DNA from: Xanthocytophaga flava
GTDB taxonomy: Bacteria; Bacteroidota; Bacteroidia; Cytophagales; 172606-1
Direction of reading: 5' to 3'
NCBI RefSeq assembly: GCF_030068545.1
Contig: NZ_JASJOR010000035.1
Span: 1-64,000, forward strand
Length of the DNA: 64,000 bases
Shown: positions 16,587 through 25,222 of the stretch, piece after piece
Layout: each line of letters begins with the position of its first letter
Numbering within the stretch: position 1 is the first letter of the stretch
Program-made: the position numbers and the translations under genes
The notes under the pieces: model-generated
Seen by the model: the letters and a program-made list of their open reading frames with translations, nothing else
Told to the model about the DNA's origin: nothing
Database searches by the model: none

Positions 16587-17672
16587 ATGAAAAACCTTCG
16601 CCTACCTTCATACTTAGTACTACTGGCACTCGAACTAGCACCCATGAGTTTTGTAGCTTGCCAGAAAGCCAAATCCACTACAGCTGCACAGAAAGACGAT
16701 ACGTCCGTTGCGATACAAACTGCTTCTGTAAAAGAAGAAACCCGCACCGAATCTGTGTTTACATCAGGATTAATCTCATCTGATGTAGAAGCTCGCTTGT
16801 CGTTCAAAACAGGGGGAATTATTGATAAAATTTATGTAAAAGAAGGACAAAAAGTAAGTCAGGGACAACTACTGGCAACTTTAAACCTTACTGAAATCAA
16901 TGCCCAGGTACAACAAGCCCGACAGTCATATGAGAAAGCAGAACGCGATCTGCAACGTGTGAAAGGACTCTATGCAGATACGGCAGCGACCCTGGAACAG
17001 CTTCAGAATGTAACTACAGCACAGGAAGTGGCACGCCAAAACCTCACGATTGCACAGTTTAACCAGAATTACTCTCAGCTTCGTGCTACAACGAGTGGTA
17101 CTGTCCTGAAAAAGCTAATGAATGAAGGAGAACTGGCTAGCCCTGGTGCTCAGGTATTATATGTAGCTGCCACCGGACAACAGAATTGGGTAGTACGTGT
17201 AGGTGTCTCAGATAAAGACTGGGCAAAACTTTCAATTGGGGACAAAGCCAAAGTAACACTAGATGCCTATCCCAATGATGCATTTGAAGGTACTGTAACA
17301 GAATTAGCTCAGGCAGCAGATCCACAGAATAAACTGTATGAGATAGAGGTACAGGTAAAACCAGGCAATAAGCGTTTTGCACCTGGCTTATTTGCTCGTG
17401 CAGAAATCATCCCGAATGAAAGTCATACCTATTCTATTATTCCGATTGAAGCCTTAGTAGAGGGTAACGGTCAGCAGGCCTTTGTATATGTGGTCAGCGC
17501 CGACAAACACACTGTAAAGAAACTACCTGTTCGGGTTGCATTTTTTGATAACCAAAGAGCTATGATTGCCAGTGGACTCGAAGGAATAAAAGAGGTAGTA
17601 ACTGCAGGCGCCTCCTTCCTTACTGAAGGAGCTGATGTAGCAGTCATGAATGATTCCGGCACAATCAAATAG
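16587..17672 (+). CDS. RND efflux periplasmic adaptor (membrane fusion protein)
   Basis: The 361-residue adaptor starts with a hydrophobic leader ending MSFVAC, which may be a lipoprotein signal with Cys at about residue 25, although the lipobox is imperfect. The order is typical: a beta-barrel strand, half of the lipoyl domain (IDKIYVKEGQKVSQGQLLATL near 72-92), an alpha-helical hairpin (about 98-150), the second lipoyl half (TTSGTVLKKLMNEGELASPG near 168-187), then beta-barrel and membrane-proximal domains. It joins the pump to the TolC channel in the periplasm. It is the middle gene of the tetR-controlled efflux operon. Confidence 0.92.
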   Translation: MKNLRLPSYLVLLALELAPMSFVACQKAKSTTAAQKDDTSVAIQTASVKEETRTESVFTSGLISSDVEARLSFKTGGIIDKIYVKEGQKVSQGQLLATLNLTEINAQVQQARQSYEKAERDLQRVKGLYADTAATLEQLQNVTTAQEVARQNLTIAQFNQNYSQLRATTSGTVLKKLMNEGELASPGAQVLYVAATGQQNWVVRVGVSDKDWAKLSIGDKAKVTLDAYPNDAFEGTVTELAQAADPQNKLYEIEVQVKPGNKRFAPGLFARAEIIPNESHTYSIIPIEALVEGNGQQAFVYVVSADKHTVKKLPVRVAFFDNQRAMIASGLEGIKEVVTAGASFLTEGADVAVMNDSGTIK

Positions 17673-17729
17673 TGTTTGCTGCATACACTGATAATATAGC
17701 CATCCCCTCATTTTTAATTTTACCTGAAG

Positions 17730-20700
17730 ATGCACATAGCTGAATTTTCTGTCAAAAACTGGCAGTTTATGCTTGTTCTGTTTATAGCCGTTGTAGGACT
17801 TGGGCTAAACTCCCTTTTCAATATGCCCCGGGGAGAAGATCCCGAATTTCAGGCGCCCTCATTTAGTCTGGTCATTGTCTATCCTGGCACAGACCCTGCC
17901 GACATGGAAGAACTGGTGGTAGATCCGGTTGAGAAGCGATTAAACGAACTGGAAAATGTGAACAACATCTACTCCAGCATTGATGACGGACTTGCGGTAG
18001 TTACTATTGAATACAAATACGAATCCGATCCGGATGAAAAATACCAGGAGATTGTTCGGGAAGTAAATGCACTTAAAACCATTTTACCGCAGGATATTTT
18101 CTCAATGAATATCCTGAAATTCTCACCTACAGATGTAAGTATCTTACAAACAGCTCTGGTGTCAGAGTCTGCCTCCTACAAAACGCTGGGCGACTATGCT
18201 GACAAGCTTAAAGAACGCCTGGAGAAAGTTAAAAGTCTGAAAAACGTAGATGACTGGGGCTATCCGGAACAAACTGTACGTATCTCACTAAACATTGAGA
18301 AGATGGCTCAGGAAGGTATTCCTCTGAATAGAGTAGTACAGGCACTGCAAAGTGAGAACCTGAATATCCCGGCAGGTAGTGTAAATCTCAATACCCGGAA
18401 ATTCAATGTTAAGACAAGTGGTGATTATTCAAATCTGGATGAAATGCGCAATACGATTGTGTATACTTCTGGTACTAAAATCATCTACCTGAAAGATGTT
18501 GCCAACATTGAGTTTAACTACGATGAAGAGAAACACCTTACCCGTATCAATGGAAAACGTTGTGTACTGGTAACTGCCAGCCAAAAGTCTAACGAAAATA
18601 TTTTCAGTGTAGGAGATAAGATTAACCCAGTACTGGAGTCGTTTAAAAAAGAATTACCTGTAGACATTAAGCTGGTGAAAAATTTTGATCAGTCGGTTAG
18701 TGTCAAGCACCGTCTTACAAGATTCGCTAAGGACTTCCTGATTGCGATTGTATTGGTATTGATCACATTACTTCCATTAGGATGGCGTGCCTCTACAGTA
18801 GTTATGATCTCTATTCCACTATCTATAGCCATGGGGCTGGCAGCGTTGGATTATACCGGATTTACGATTAATCAGCTCAGTATTGTAGGGTTGATTGTTG
18901 CATTGGGTATTCTGGTAGATGACTCTATTGTGGTGGTTGAAAATATTGAGCGTTATCTTCGGGAAGGATATGGTAAAAAGGAAGCTGCCATTAAAGCGAC
19001 CAAACAAATTACATTTGCGGTAATTGGCTGTACCACGACACTGGTACTTGCCTTTATGCCATTGAACTTTTTGCCTGAGGCTTCAGGTGATTTTATCAGA
19101 AGTCTTCCAATGGCGGTAACATACACTATTATTGCTTCACTGCTGGTTTCGCTTACCATTGTTCCGTTTTTATCTAGCCGTATTCTGGCACACCACCACA
19201 ATCCGGAAGGAAACTTTTTTCTTCGTATCCTGAAGAAAGGTATCAGTGGTACCTATAGTAAATTGTTACACAGAGCATTGGCTCACCCTGTTATTACTTT
19301 GGTTGTAGCCGGACTAATTTTTGGAGGAACACTGATGTTACTACCGACAGTAGGTTTCAGTTTGTTTCCGAAATCAGAAAAGCCTATGTTTCTGATCAAC
19401 ATCGAAACACCGGAAGGATCTAACATTTACGAAACGGACAGAGTGACAAGATATGTAGAAGCTAATCTGCATCAGACACCAGAAGTTGCCTACTTTACTT
19501 CCAATGTTGGAAAAGGAAATCCTCGCATCTATTACAATGTTATTCAAAAAGGGGAGTCTCCTAACTTTGCGCAGATCTTTGTACAAACAGAAGAAATGCC
19601 GGTAGCTCAGAAAGTGGCTTTAATAGACCAGTTGCGGATAAAATTTCAGAAATACCCCAATGCCAAAATTGAGGTAAAGGACTTTGAACAAGGTCCTAAT
19701 CAGGAGGCACCTATTGCCATACGTGTATTTGGTGAAGATCTGGATACCATGCGAACAGTAGCAGCCAAAGTAGAATCTATCCTGAAACAAACAGAAGGAA
19801 CAATTTATGTAAACAATCCTCTGGCCAATCGCAAAACCAGTCTGAAAATACGTATCAATAAAGAAAAGGCCGGCTTATTGGGTATTCCGATTGTGGACAT
19901 CAACCGTACTATACGCTTAGCCGTAGCAGGCCTAAACATTGGTGTATTCAAAGATGAGGATGGTGATGACTACAATATTGTAACCACAGTACCCAAAGGA
20001 AAATACGCAGATCTGGAAGTATTCAAAAATCTGTACGTTAACTCTGCCATCGGAACAGCTGTACCTCTCAAGCAGATTGCAGACATTCAGTTAGAAACTT
20101 CTACTAACCTGATCCGACACTATGACAAGGATCGGTATGTATCTGTGACTGCCTTCCTTAAAAGTGGTTATCTGACAGACAATGTATACCAACAAGTGTT
20201 ACAAAAGCTGGATGCTATGAAGTTTCCAGAAGGATTTTCATACAAAGCAGCTGGAGAACTGGAAAGCAGAGAGAAATCCTTTGGAGGTTTAGGGACGATC
20301 ATACTGATTACAGCTTTTGGCTTTCTGGGTGTATTGATTCTGGAATTTGGCACTTTCAAAAGCTCCATTATTGTGTTATCAGTTATTCCACTGGGCATTG
20401 TAGGAGCCATCGTCATGCTTTTACTTACTGGCTATCCGATGTCATTTGTGGCAGTCATTGGATTGATTGCTCTGGTAGGGATAGAAGTCAAAAACTCTAT
20501 TTTATTGGTGGATTTTACCAACCAGCTTCGCGAAGAAGGTATGGAGCTACAGGAAGCGATTGAACATGCAGGTGAAATCCGATTTGTCCCGATTGTATTA
20601 ACTTCACTGACAGCAATAGGGGGTTTGATTCCTCTGGCAATAGAAGGCAATCCACTCTATTCGCCACTGGCTCTTGTACTGATTGGAGGCTTAATTAGTT

Positions 20701-20792
20701 CGACTTTATTGTCAAGAATTGTGACACCTATCATGTATAAGCTATTACCTCCAAAAGTTGAATTGAAGAATCAGTTGGTAGTAGGCGAGTAA
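17730..20792 (+). CDS. RND efflux transporter permease (AcrB/CzcA superfamily)
   Basis: At 1020 residues this is a full-length RND pump. It begins MHIAEFSVKNWQFMLVLF, has the early PGTDPADMEELVVDPVE segment of the porter domain, the conserved GILVDDSIVVVENIERYL segment in helix 4 (about 390-408) containing the double Asp needed for proton transfer, and the second-half motif LIALVGIEVKNSILLVDF. The absence of a His/Met-rich metal-binding stretch favours a hydrophobe/drug type pump over heavy-metal export, but that is inference. It would form an inner-membrane trimer that works with the adaptor and TolC encoded just upstream. It is the last gene of the operon. Confidence 0.93.
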   Translation: MHIAEFSVKNWQFMLVLFIAVVGLGLNSLFNMPRGEDPEFQAPSFSLVIVYPGTDPADMEELVVDPVEKRLNELENVNNIYSSIDDGLAVVTIEYKYESDPDEKYQEIVREVNALKTILPQDIFSMNILKFSPTDVSILQTALVSESASYKTLGDYADKLKERLEKVKSLKNVDDWGYPEQTVRISLNIEKMAQEGIPLNRVVQALQSENLNIPAGSVNLNTRKFNVKTSGDYSNLDEMRNTIVYTSGTKIIYLKDVANIEFNYDEEKHLTRINGKRCVLVTASQKSNENIFSVGDKINPVLESFKKELPVDIKLVKNFDQSVSVKHRLTRFAKDFLIAIVLVLITLLPLGWRASTVVMISIPLSIAMGLAALDYTGFTINQLSIVGLIVALGILVDDSIVVVENIERYLREGYGKKEAAIKATKQITFAVIGCTTTLVLAFMPLNFLPEASGDFIRSLPMAVTYTIIASLLVSLTIVPFLSSRILAHHHNPEGNFFLRILKKGISGTYSKLLHRALAHPVITLVVAGLIFGGTLMLLPTVGFSLFPKSEKPMFLINIETPEGSNIYETDRVTRYVEANLHQTPEVAYFTSNVGKGNPRIYYNVIQKGESPNFAQIFVQTEEMPVAQKVALIDQLRIKFQKYPNAKIEVKDFEQGPNQEAPIAIRVFGEDLDTMRTVAAKVESILKQTEGTIYVNNPLANRKTSLKIRINKEKAGLLGIPIVDINRTIRLAVAGLNIGVFKDEDGDDYNIVTTVPKGKYADLEVFKNLYVNSAIGTAVPLKQIADIQLETSTNLIRHYDKDRYVSVTAFLKSGYLTDNVYQQVLQKLDAMKFPEGFSYKAAGELESREKSFGGLGTIILITAFGFLGVLILEFGTFKSSIIVLSVIPLGIVGAIVMLLLTGYPMSFVAVIGLIALVGIEVKNSILLVDFTNQLREEGMELQEAIEHAGEIRFVPIVLTSLTAIGGLIPLAIEGNPLYSPLALVLIGGLISSTLLSRIVTPIMYKLLPPKVELKNQLVVGE

Positions 20793-21197
20793 TAAGCAAA
20801 ACTCTTGCGTTTAATTTACGGCAAAAAGGTTCAATGTGCATAGTTCTATGCAATCAGTAATTTTGCGGTGAATTCCGATCACTTTCTCTTGTTGCGGTGA
20901 GTTATGCGCAGTAGAGAAAGTGATCAGAGTTCCGCTTAAAAGCAAAAGTGATTAGAGTTGGGCGCAATTTGTTCATTAGGCCGACAAGCCATCTTACCTT
21001 TGTGAAAAAAATTTTTGCCGTGAAATCTACGCACACATGAAAAGTGACCAGAGTTATGCTCGAAAGCAAAATTATCGTGAGTTCAGAAATCAGACTTCAA
21101 GGAGTTATATAGTTTGGAGGACTTATTATCAATTACTTATAAACAAGAAAAGCGACAAACCATTGTCGCTTTTCTTGTTTATTTAGAGTTACAAAGT
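20793..21197. other. Gene-free stretch with inverted repeats and repeat-family motifs
   Basis: No gene is visible. Arms at 20865-20889 and 20913-20935 form a near-perfect inverted repeat around AGAGAAAGTGATC. Three related motifs follow the pattern AAAGTGAyCAGAGTT (about 20917-20932, 20945-20959, 21041-21055), similar to those in 340-620. TACCTTTG at 20995-21002 with TTTG at 20968-20971 resembles a plus-strand promoter. A long terminator closes the stretch. Confidence 0.45.
21139..21182. terminator. Strong 19-bp terminator hairpin
   Basis: Arms 21139-21157 and 21164-21182 (core AACAAGAAAAGCGACA) pair perfectly around a 6-nt loop. It lies 16 bases after the dusB stop at 21198 on the minus strand and would also stop any plus-strand transcription arriving from the efflux operon. 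Confidence 0.85.
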
Positions 21198-22187
21198 CTA
21201 TATAGCCACTGTGTTAAAATGATCGGCAACCTCATCCAATATGCTGAGTATATCTGCATAATCAGGTGATTCTACCAGACGCATCCGATAGGATTTAAAG
21301 TGATCCAATCCTTTGAAATAGTTGGTATAATGGCGGCGCATTTCAAAGATTCCCAGTTTATCACCTTTCCAGCGAATAGAAAAATCCAGGTGTTTTTTGC
21401 ATACATCCACCCGCTCCTGAATAGTAGGTGGAGTCAAATGCTGACCTGTCTGAAGATAATGTTTAATTTCCCGAAAGACCCATGGATACCCAATCGAAGC
21501 CCGACCAATCATAATACCATCCACACCATAACGGTTTTTATATTCCAGCGCCTTCTCAGGCGTATCAATATCACCATTCCCAAATATAGGAATGCGTATA
21601 CGTGGGTTTTCTTTTACTTTGCCTATTAAGGTCCAGTCAGCCTCTCCCTTGTACATTTGTACACGAGTACGTCCATGAATGGTAAGTGCCTCAATACCTA
21701 TATCCTGTAAGCGTTCTGCTACCTCCAGAATGTTCTTTGTATTATCATCCCATCCCAGGCGCGTTTTTACAGTAACTGGCAAATGAGTAGATTTCACAAC
21801 TGCCTCTGTCATCTTTATCATCTTAGGAATATCCTGTAGCAAGGCAGCCCCAGCTCCTCTGCAAGCTACATTTTTTACCGGACAGCCATAGTTGATATCA
21901 ATCAGATCTGGTTGTGCAGCTGTAGATATTTCAGCGCATTTACCCATTGTTTCCACATCACTACCAAACAGCTGTATGCCAATAGGTCGTTCGTATTCAA
22001 ATATATCCAGCTTCTGCCGACTTTTGGCTGCATCCCGAATTAACCCTTCGGAAGAAATAAACTCCGTATACATCAGGTCTGCTCCATTTTCCTTACATAC
22101 TGCACGAAAAGGAGGATCACTGACATCCTCCATAGGAGCCAGCAGCAACGGAAACTCGCCTAATTCTATCTCCCGAATCTTAGCCAT
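21198..22187 (-). CDS. dusB: tRNA-dihydrouridine synthase (DusB type)
   Basis: The product, 329 residues from the ATG at 22187, reduces uridine to dihydrouridine in tRNA using FMN and NADPH. It starts MAKIREIELGEFPLLLAPME, carries the DLIDINYGCPVKNVACRGAGAAL segment with the catalytic Cys, and the FMN-phosphate motifs GNGDI and DGIMIGRASIGYPW. A longer in-frame start (22376) exists but would place a Bacteroidota promoter (TATCTTTG at 22250-22243, TTG at 22274-22272 on the minus strand, 21-nt spacer) inside the gene, so the shorter start is preferred. A strong terminator follows. Confidence 0.93.
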   Translation of the reverse strand: MAKIREIELGEFPLLLAPMEDVSDPPFRAVCKENGADLMYTEFISSEGLIRDAAKSRQKLDIFEYERPIGIQLFGSDVETMGKCAEISTAAQPDLIDINYGCPVKNVACRGAGAALLQDIPKMIKMTEAVVKSTHLPVTVKTRLGWDDNTKNILEVAERLQDIGIEALTIHGRTRVQMYKGEADWTLIGKVKENPRIRIPIFGNGDIDTPEKALEYKNRYGVDGIMIGRASIGYPWVFREIKHYLQTGQHLTPPTIQERVDVCKKHLDFSIRWKGDKLGIFEMRRHYTNYFKGLDHFKSYRMRLVESPDYADILSILDEVADHFNTVAI

Positions 22188-22242
22188 AGACAAAAGCTTG
22201 GTTTTACTCTTAAAATAAATAGTTACATTACTACTAAATTTG

Positions 22243-22274
22243 CAAAGATACTCAATTTTTGAGCAATCCGTCAA
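22243..22274 (-). promoter_or_regulatory. dusB promoter
   Basis: On the minus strand TTG (22274-22272), a 21-nt spacer and TATCTTTG (22250-22243) match the Bacteroidota -33/-7 pattern. The start codon at 22187 lies about 55 bases downstream. Confidence 0.6.
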
Positions 22275-22345
22275 CAATTGCAACCGTTTACCATTAGTAA
22301 ACAGCAACTGTCCAGCCAGATTCTGGTCTCTCAAGAATTTACATG

Positions 22346-22353
22346 TATCTTTG
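22346..22353 (+). promoter_or_regulatory. -7 box before CPBP protease gene
   Basis: TATCTTTG on the plus strand matches the -7 consensus TAnnTTTG exactly and lies about 42 bases before the ATG at 22395. The -33 element is weak. It supports the 22395 start over an upstream in-frame ATG at 22278. Confidence 0.5.
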
Positions 22354-22394
22354 CAAAAGAAAACCTCTCTAACCATTTATTGGTTCATTTTATT

Positions 22395-23375
22395 ATGCAA
22401 CAACCGTATCCGCCTCGTCCATTGGTTAATCCTATTATTGGTCTTATACTGCTAGTTGGCTTTGGTTTACTTGGTCTCTCTCTAGGAACTTTTGTACTAG
22501 GGATACTATCTGTTCTTCCTTATTTTGATGGAGATCCAGTAGCTGCACTTCTACAGATTAATCAAATGACGAGTAATAATGATTTCTCACATCCCCATGC
22601 CTGGGAAATAGTGATGATAGTACAGGCATTCTCTTCATTTGGTGGATTTATTCTTGCAGCCTGGATCTATTTGTTCTTTATTGAAGGGAAAACTCTTCGG
22701 TCAATTAATACAAATGCGAAGATAGATTTTATTCCTTTATTGCTTATTGTCTTTCTGGGATTGGCATTTATCATTCTGAATGAGTGGATTTATCAATGGA
22801 ATCGCAATTGGGATTTACCTGACTGGCTGTCTGGTTTTGAAGATTGGTCTCGTAGCCAACAGGAAAAGTTAGGCGAATTGACTCAATTTTTAACAAACTT
22901 TGATTCATTTTCCAGACTGATTATTGCCCTTATTGTAATTGCTGTTTTGCCTGCCATTGGTGAAGAGCTTATGTTCAGAGCAGCAATGCAGTCCATTTTT
23001 CTACGCTGGTTTAGAAATCCTCATGCAGCAGTATGGGTTACAGGGGCTATTTTTAGTTTTATCCACTTTCAGTTAGATGGCTTTATTCCCCGCTTGTTGC
23101 TTGGGGTTGTATTTGGCTATTTATATGTTTGGTCTGGTAATATATGGTATGCGATATGGGCACACTTTATCAATAATGGAGTAACAGTTCTTGGCGTTTT
23201 CTTTAACAAATCTGAAAAAACAAAAATAGATCTGGAACACACCGAATGGATCACCTGGAGCCAGGCCCTGATTGCAGCAGCAATAAGCAGTGTGATTTTG
23301 TGGTATCTGAAACGGTTATTTGATCAGTATTCTCAACCTAATCAGTCAATTTCTGAGGAATATAACTATCGTTAA
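22395..23375 (+). CDS. CPBP family intramembrane glutamic endopeptidase
   Basis: From the ATG at 22395 the product has 326 residues and about eight hydrophobic segments. The CPBP (Abi/Rce1-like) motifs are visible: the paired glutamates and Arg of GEELMFRAAMQSIFLRW near residues 191-207, the FIHF segment, and the WAHFINNG segment near 255-262. It should be an inner-membrane protease; substrates are unknown, and relatives act in prenyl-protein maturation, bacteriocin self-immunity or lipoprotein processing. It is divergent from dusB, sharing a 207-bp promoter region, and converges on the alanine dehydrogenase gene, with a shared hairpin between. Confidence 0.9.
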   Translation: MQQPYPPRPLVNPIIGLILLVGFGLLGLSLGTFVLGILSVLPYFDGDPVAALLQINQMTSNNDFSHPHAWEIVMIVQAFSSFGGFILAAWIYLFFIEGKTLRSINTNAKIDFIPLLLIVFLGLAFIILNEWIYQWNRNWDLPDWLSGFEDWSRSQQEKLGELTQFLTNFDSFSRLIIALIVIAVLPAIGEELMFRAAMQSIFLRWFRNPHAAVWVTGAIFSFIHFQLDGFIPRLLLGVVFGYLYVWSGNIWYAIWAHFINNGVTVLGVFFNKSEKTKIDLEHTEWITWSQALIAAAISSVILWYLKRLFDQYSQPNQSISEEYNYR

Positions 23376-23381
23376 AAATAA

Positions 23382-23436
23382 AAAGATCTGAATCTGTTTA
23401 TTACAGGCGAGCAGCCATAAGCAGATTCAGATCTTT
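23382..23436. terminator. Bidirectional terminator overlapping the ald 3' end
   Basis: Arms AAAGATCTGAATCTG (23382-23396) and CAGATTCAGATCTTT (23422-23436) pair perfectly. The right arm is inside the last codons of the minus-strand dehydrogenase gene, and on the minus strand the stem runs into T-rich sequence. It serves both convergent genes. Confidence 0.75.
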
Positions 23437-24630
23437 ATGTGGCATATTGAATTTTCGGGCAATATGCTGATTAGTTACACTTCCTTTATAGGTATATACA
23501 CCTTTCATAAACCATTTATTGCGGAAGATCATTTCATCAATTCCTCCCAAAGTACCCATTTCCAACAAATAAGGTGTAAATATATGACTCAGGGCCATTG
23601 TAGCAGTATGAGCAACCCGTGAGGCGATATTAGGCACACAATAGTGAATCACACCATATTTACGGAAGATTGGATTGTGATGTGTTGTTATTTCTGAGGT
23701 TTCAAAACATCCACCCTGATCAATACTCACATCCACGATAACCGAGTCAGGCTTCATAGTCGACACCATTTCATTGGTTACGACAATAGGACTGCGTCCT
23801 TCTTCCATACGCATAGCACCCACCACTACATCAGCCCTATTGAGAGCTTCTGCCAGTAAGTCTGTTTCTAAGGTAGAGGTATGAATCTGATGCCCTACAG
23901 CATACTTAAGTCGTCGGAGACGGTAGATATGTCTATCAAATACTTTAATCTCTGCTCCCATACCCATAGCAGTTCGGGCAGCATATTCAGCAACCGTACC
24001 AGAACCTAACACTACTACTTTGGTAGGTGGAACCCCGGTAATGCCACCAAGAATAATTCCACGGCCGTTATTGGCACTATTGAGATATTCTGCCGCAATC
24101 AACATCACTGTATTACCTGCAATTTCACTCATCGCACGAATAACCGGCATGCCTCCGACCTTATCCTGAAGCAACTCAAATGCTAATGCTGTAATCTTCC
24201 GTTTATTCAGCGCCTCAATATAGGTATGAGTCAGTTTAGCCGATTGCAGTGCTGAAATCAGTGTTTTACCAGGTTTCAGATATCCTATTTCTTCATCAGT
24301 AGGGGGTTCAACCTTTAAGACAATGTCCGCCTCGAAAGCTTCTTTCGCAGAATAAACAATAGTGGCGCCTGCATCACTATAGGCCTGGTCACTAAATTTA
24401 GCTGCTTGGCCAGCTGTTGTTTCTACACAAATACGATGTCCATTACGTGTGAGAATAGACGTAGCCTCTGGCGTGAGTACCAAGCGGCTCTCGTCCAGAT
24501 CCCGTTCTTTAGGTAAACCTATAAACAACTGTTTTTGCGTAGTTTTCACTGCCAGCAATGATTCTTGCGGATATAATGCCGTTTGTGAGGCAAGTTCTTC
24601 TATCCCGGAAGAGGAAATTTGGCTACCCAT
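23401..24630 (-). CDS. Alanine dehydrogenase / transhydrogenase-alpha family protein
   Basis: The 409-residue protein matches the alanine dehydrogenase and PntA family over its length: IGLPKERDLDESRLVLTPEA (about 36-55), the Lys in DIVLKVEPP, the NAD-binding GSGTVAEYAARTAMGMGA segment (about 212-229), and VDVSIDQGGCFETSE with HYCVPNIASRVAHTATMALS. Classical Ald (Mycobacterium type) has a catalytic His in a TYLHLAA segment; here the corresponding sequence is TLISALQSA, with no His at that place. So it may differ in chemistry from true Ald although it is usually annotated as such. It overlaps tsaE by eight bases, indicating one transcript. Confidence 0.8.
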   Translation of the reverse strand: MGSQISSSGIEELASQTALYPQESLLAVKTTQKQLFIGLPKERDLDESRLVLTPEATSILTRNGHRICVETTAGQAAKFSDQAYSDAGATIVYSAKEAFEADIVLKVEPPTDEEIGYLKPGKTLISALQSAKLTHTYIEALNKRKITALAFELLQDKVGGMPVIRAMSEIAGNTVMLIAAEYLNSANNGRGIILGGITGVPPTKVVVLGSGTVAEYAARTAMGMGAEIKVFDRHIYRLRRLKYAVGHQIHTSTLETDLLAEALNRADVVVGAMRMEEGRSPIVVTNEMVSTMKPDSVIVDVSIDQGGCFETSEITTHHNPIFRKYGVIHYCVPNIASRVAHTATMALSHIFTPYLLEMGTLGGIDEMIFRNKWFMKGVYTYKGSVTNQHIARKFNMPHKDLNLLMAARL

Positions 24631-25078
24631 GTTTGGATAATTCTAAGATTCGGCCGTTTTGCGCATCTAAATTAATACTAATTTTCAGATATTTTGCAGG
24701 TAAAAGATGAGGAATTTTTGCCGACCACTCTACAAAACAATAACTATCCGAGTCAAAATACTCTTCTATACCCATGTCCATTGCCTCGGTTTCATCCTTA
24801 ATACGATAAAAATCAAAGTGATAACAGGACTCACCTTTCGCAGTAAGATACTCGTTGACCAAGGCAAAAGTAGGGCTCTGAACGGTGTCTTTCACACCTA
24901 GTCTTTCACAAACAGCTTTTACCAAAGTGGTTTTACCTGCACCCATCTCACCTTCCAGCAACCACACTTTGTATTCATCTGCCAGCTTTATCAGAAAACC
25001 AGCAATGAAAGGTAATTCTTTCAGGGAACTATATTTAAGTGTAAACAAGGGCGTCTGAGTTAAAAAAACGAAACTCAA
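24623..25078 (-). CDS. tsaE: tRNA threonylcarbamoyladenosine biosynthesis ATPase TsaE
   Basis: The 151-residue P-loop protein has Walker A GEMGAGKTTLVKA (about 43-55), the switch region SPTFALVNEY (about 68-77), the HFDFYRIKD strand (about 87-95) and the WSAKIPHLLP segment, all diagnostic for TsaE (YjeE). It works with TsaB and TsaD in the last step of t6A synthesis at tRNA position 37 and is usually essential. Its last codons overlap the start of the dehydrogenase gene, so the two are translationally coupled on the minus strand, an arrangement without an obvious functional link. Confidence 0.93.
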   Translation of the reverse strand: MSFVFLTQTPLFTLKYSSLKELPFIAGFLIKLADEYKVWLLEGEMGAGKTTLVKAVCERLGVKDTVQSPTFALVNEYLTAKGESCYHFDFYRIKDETEAMDMGIEEYFDSDSYCFVEWSAKIPHLLPAKYLKISINLDAQNGRILELSKHG

Positions 25079-25222
25079 AAATAATATCCCTATGTCTGCC
25101 TGGCAAGTCTTTCTTTCTTCTTTATGATTTCAAATGAAACAGATTAAAATTAATGAAGGTAAATAGTTGCAAATATTATATCTATCTGATATCATTACAA
25201 TATCACAATAATCTAAACTACT

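Noticed and set aside
22188..22376. Longer N-terminus for dusB
   Set aside because: It lacks family similarity and contains the dusB promoter; the start at 22187 gives the normal DusB N-terminus.
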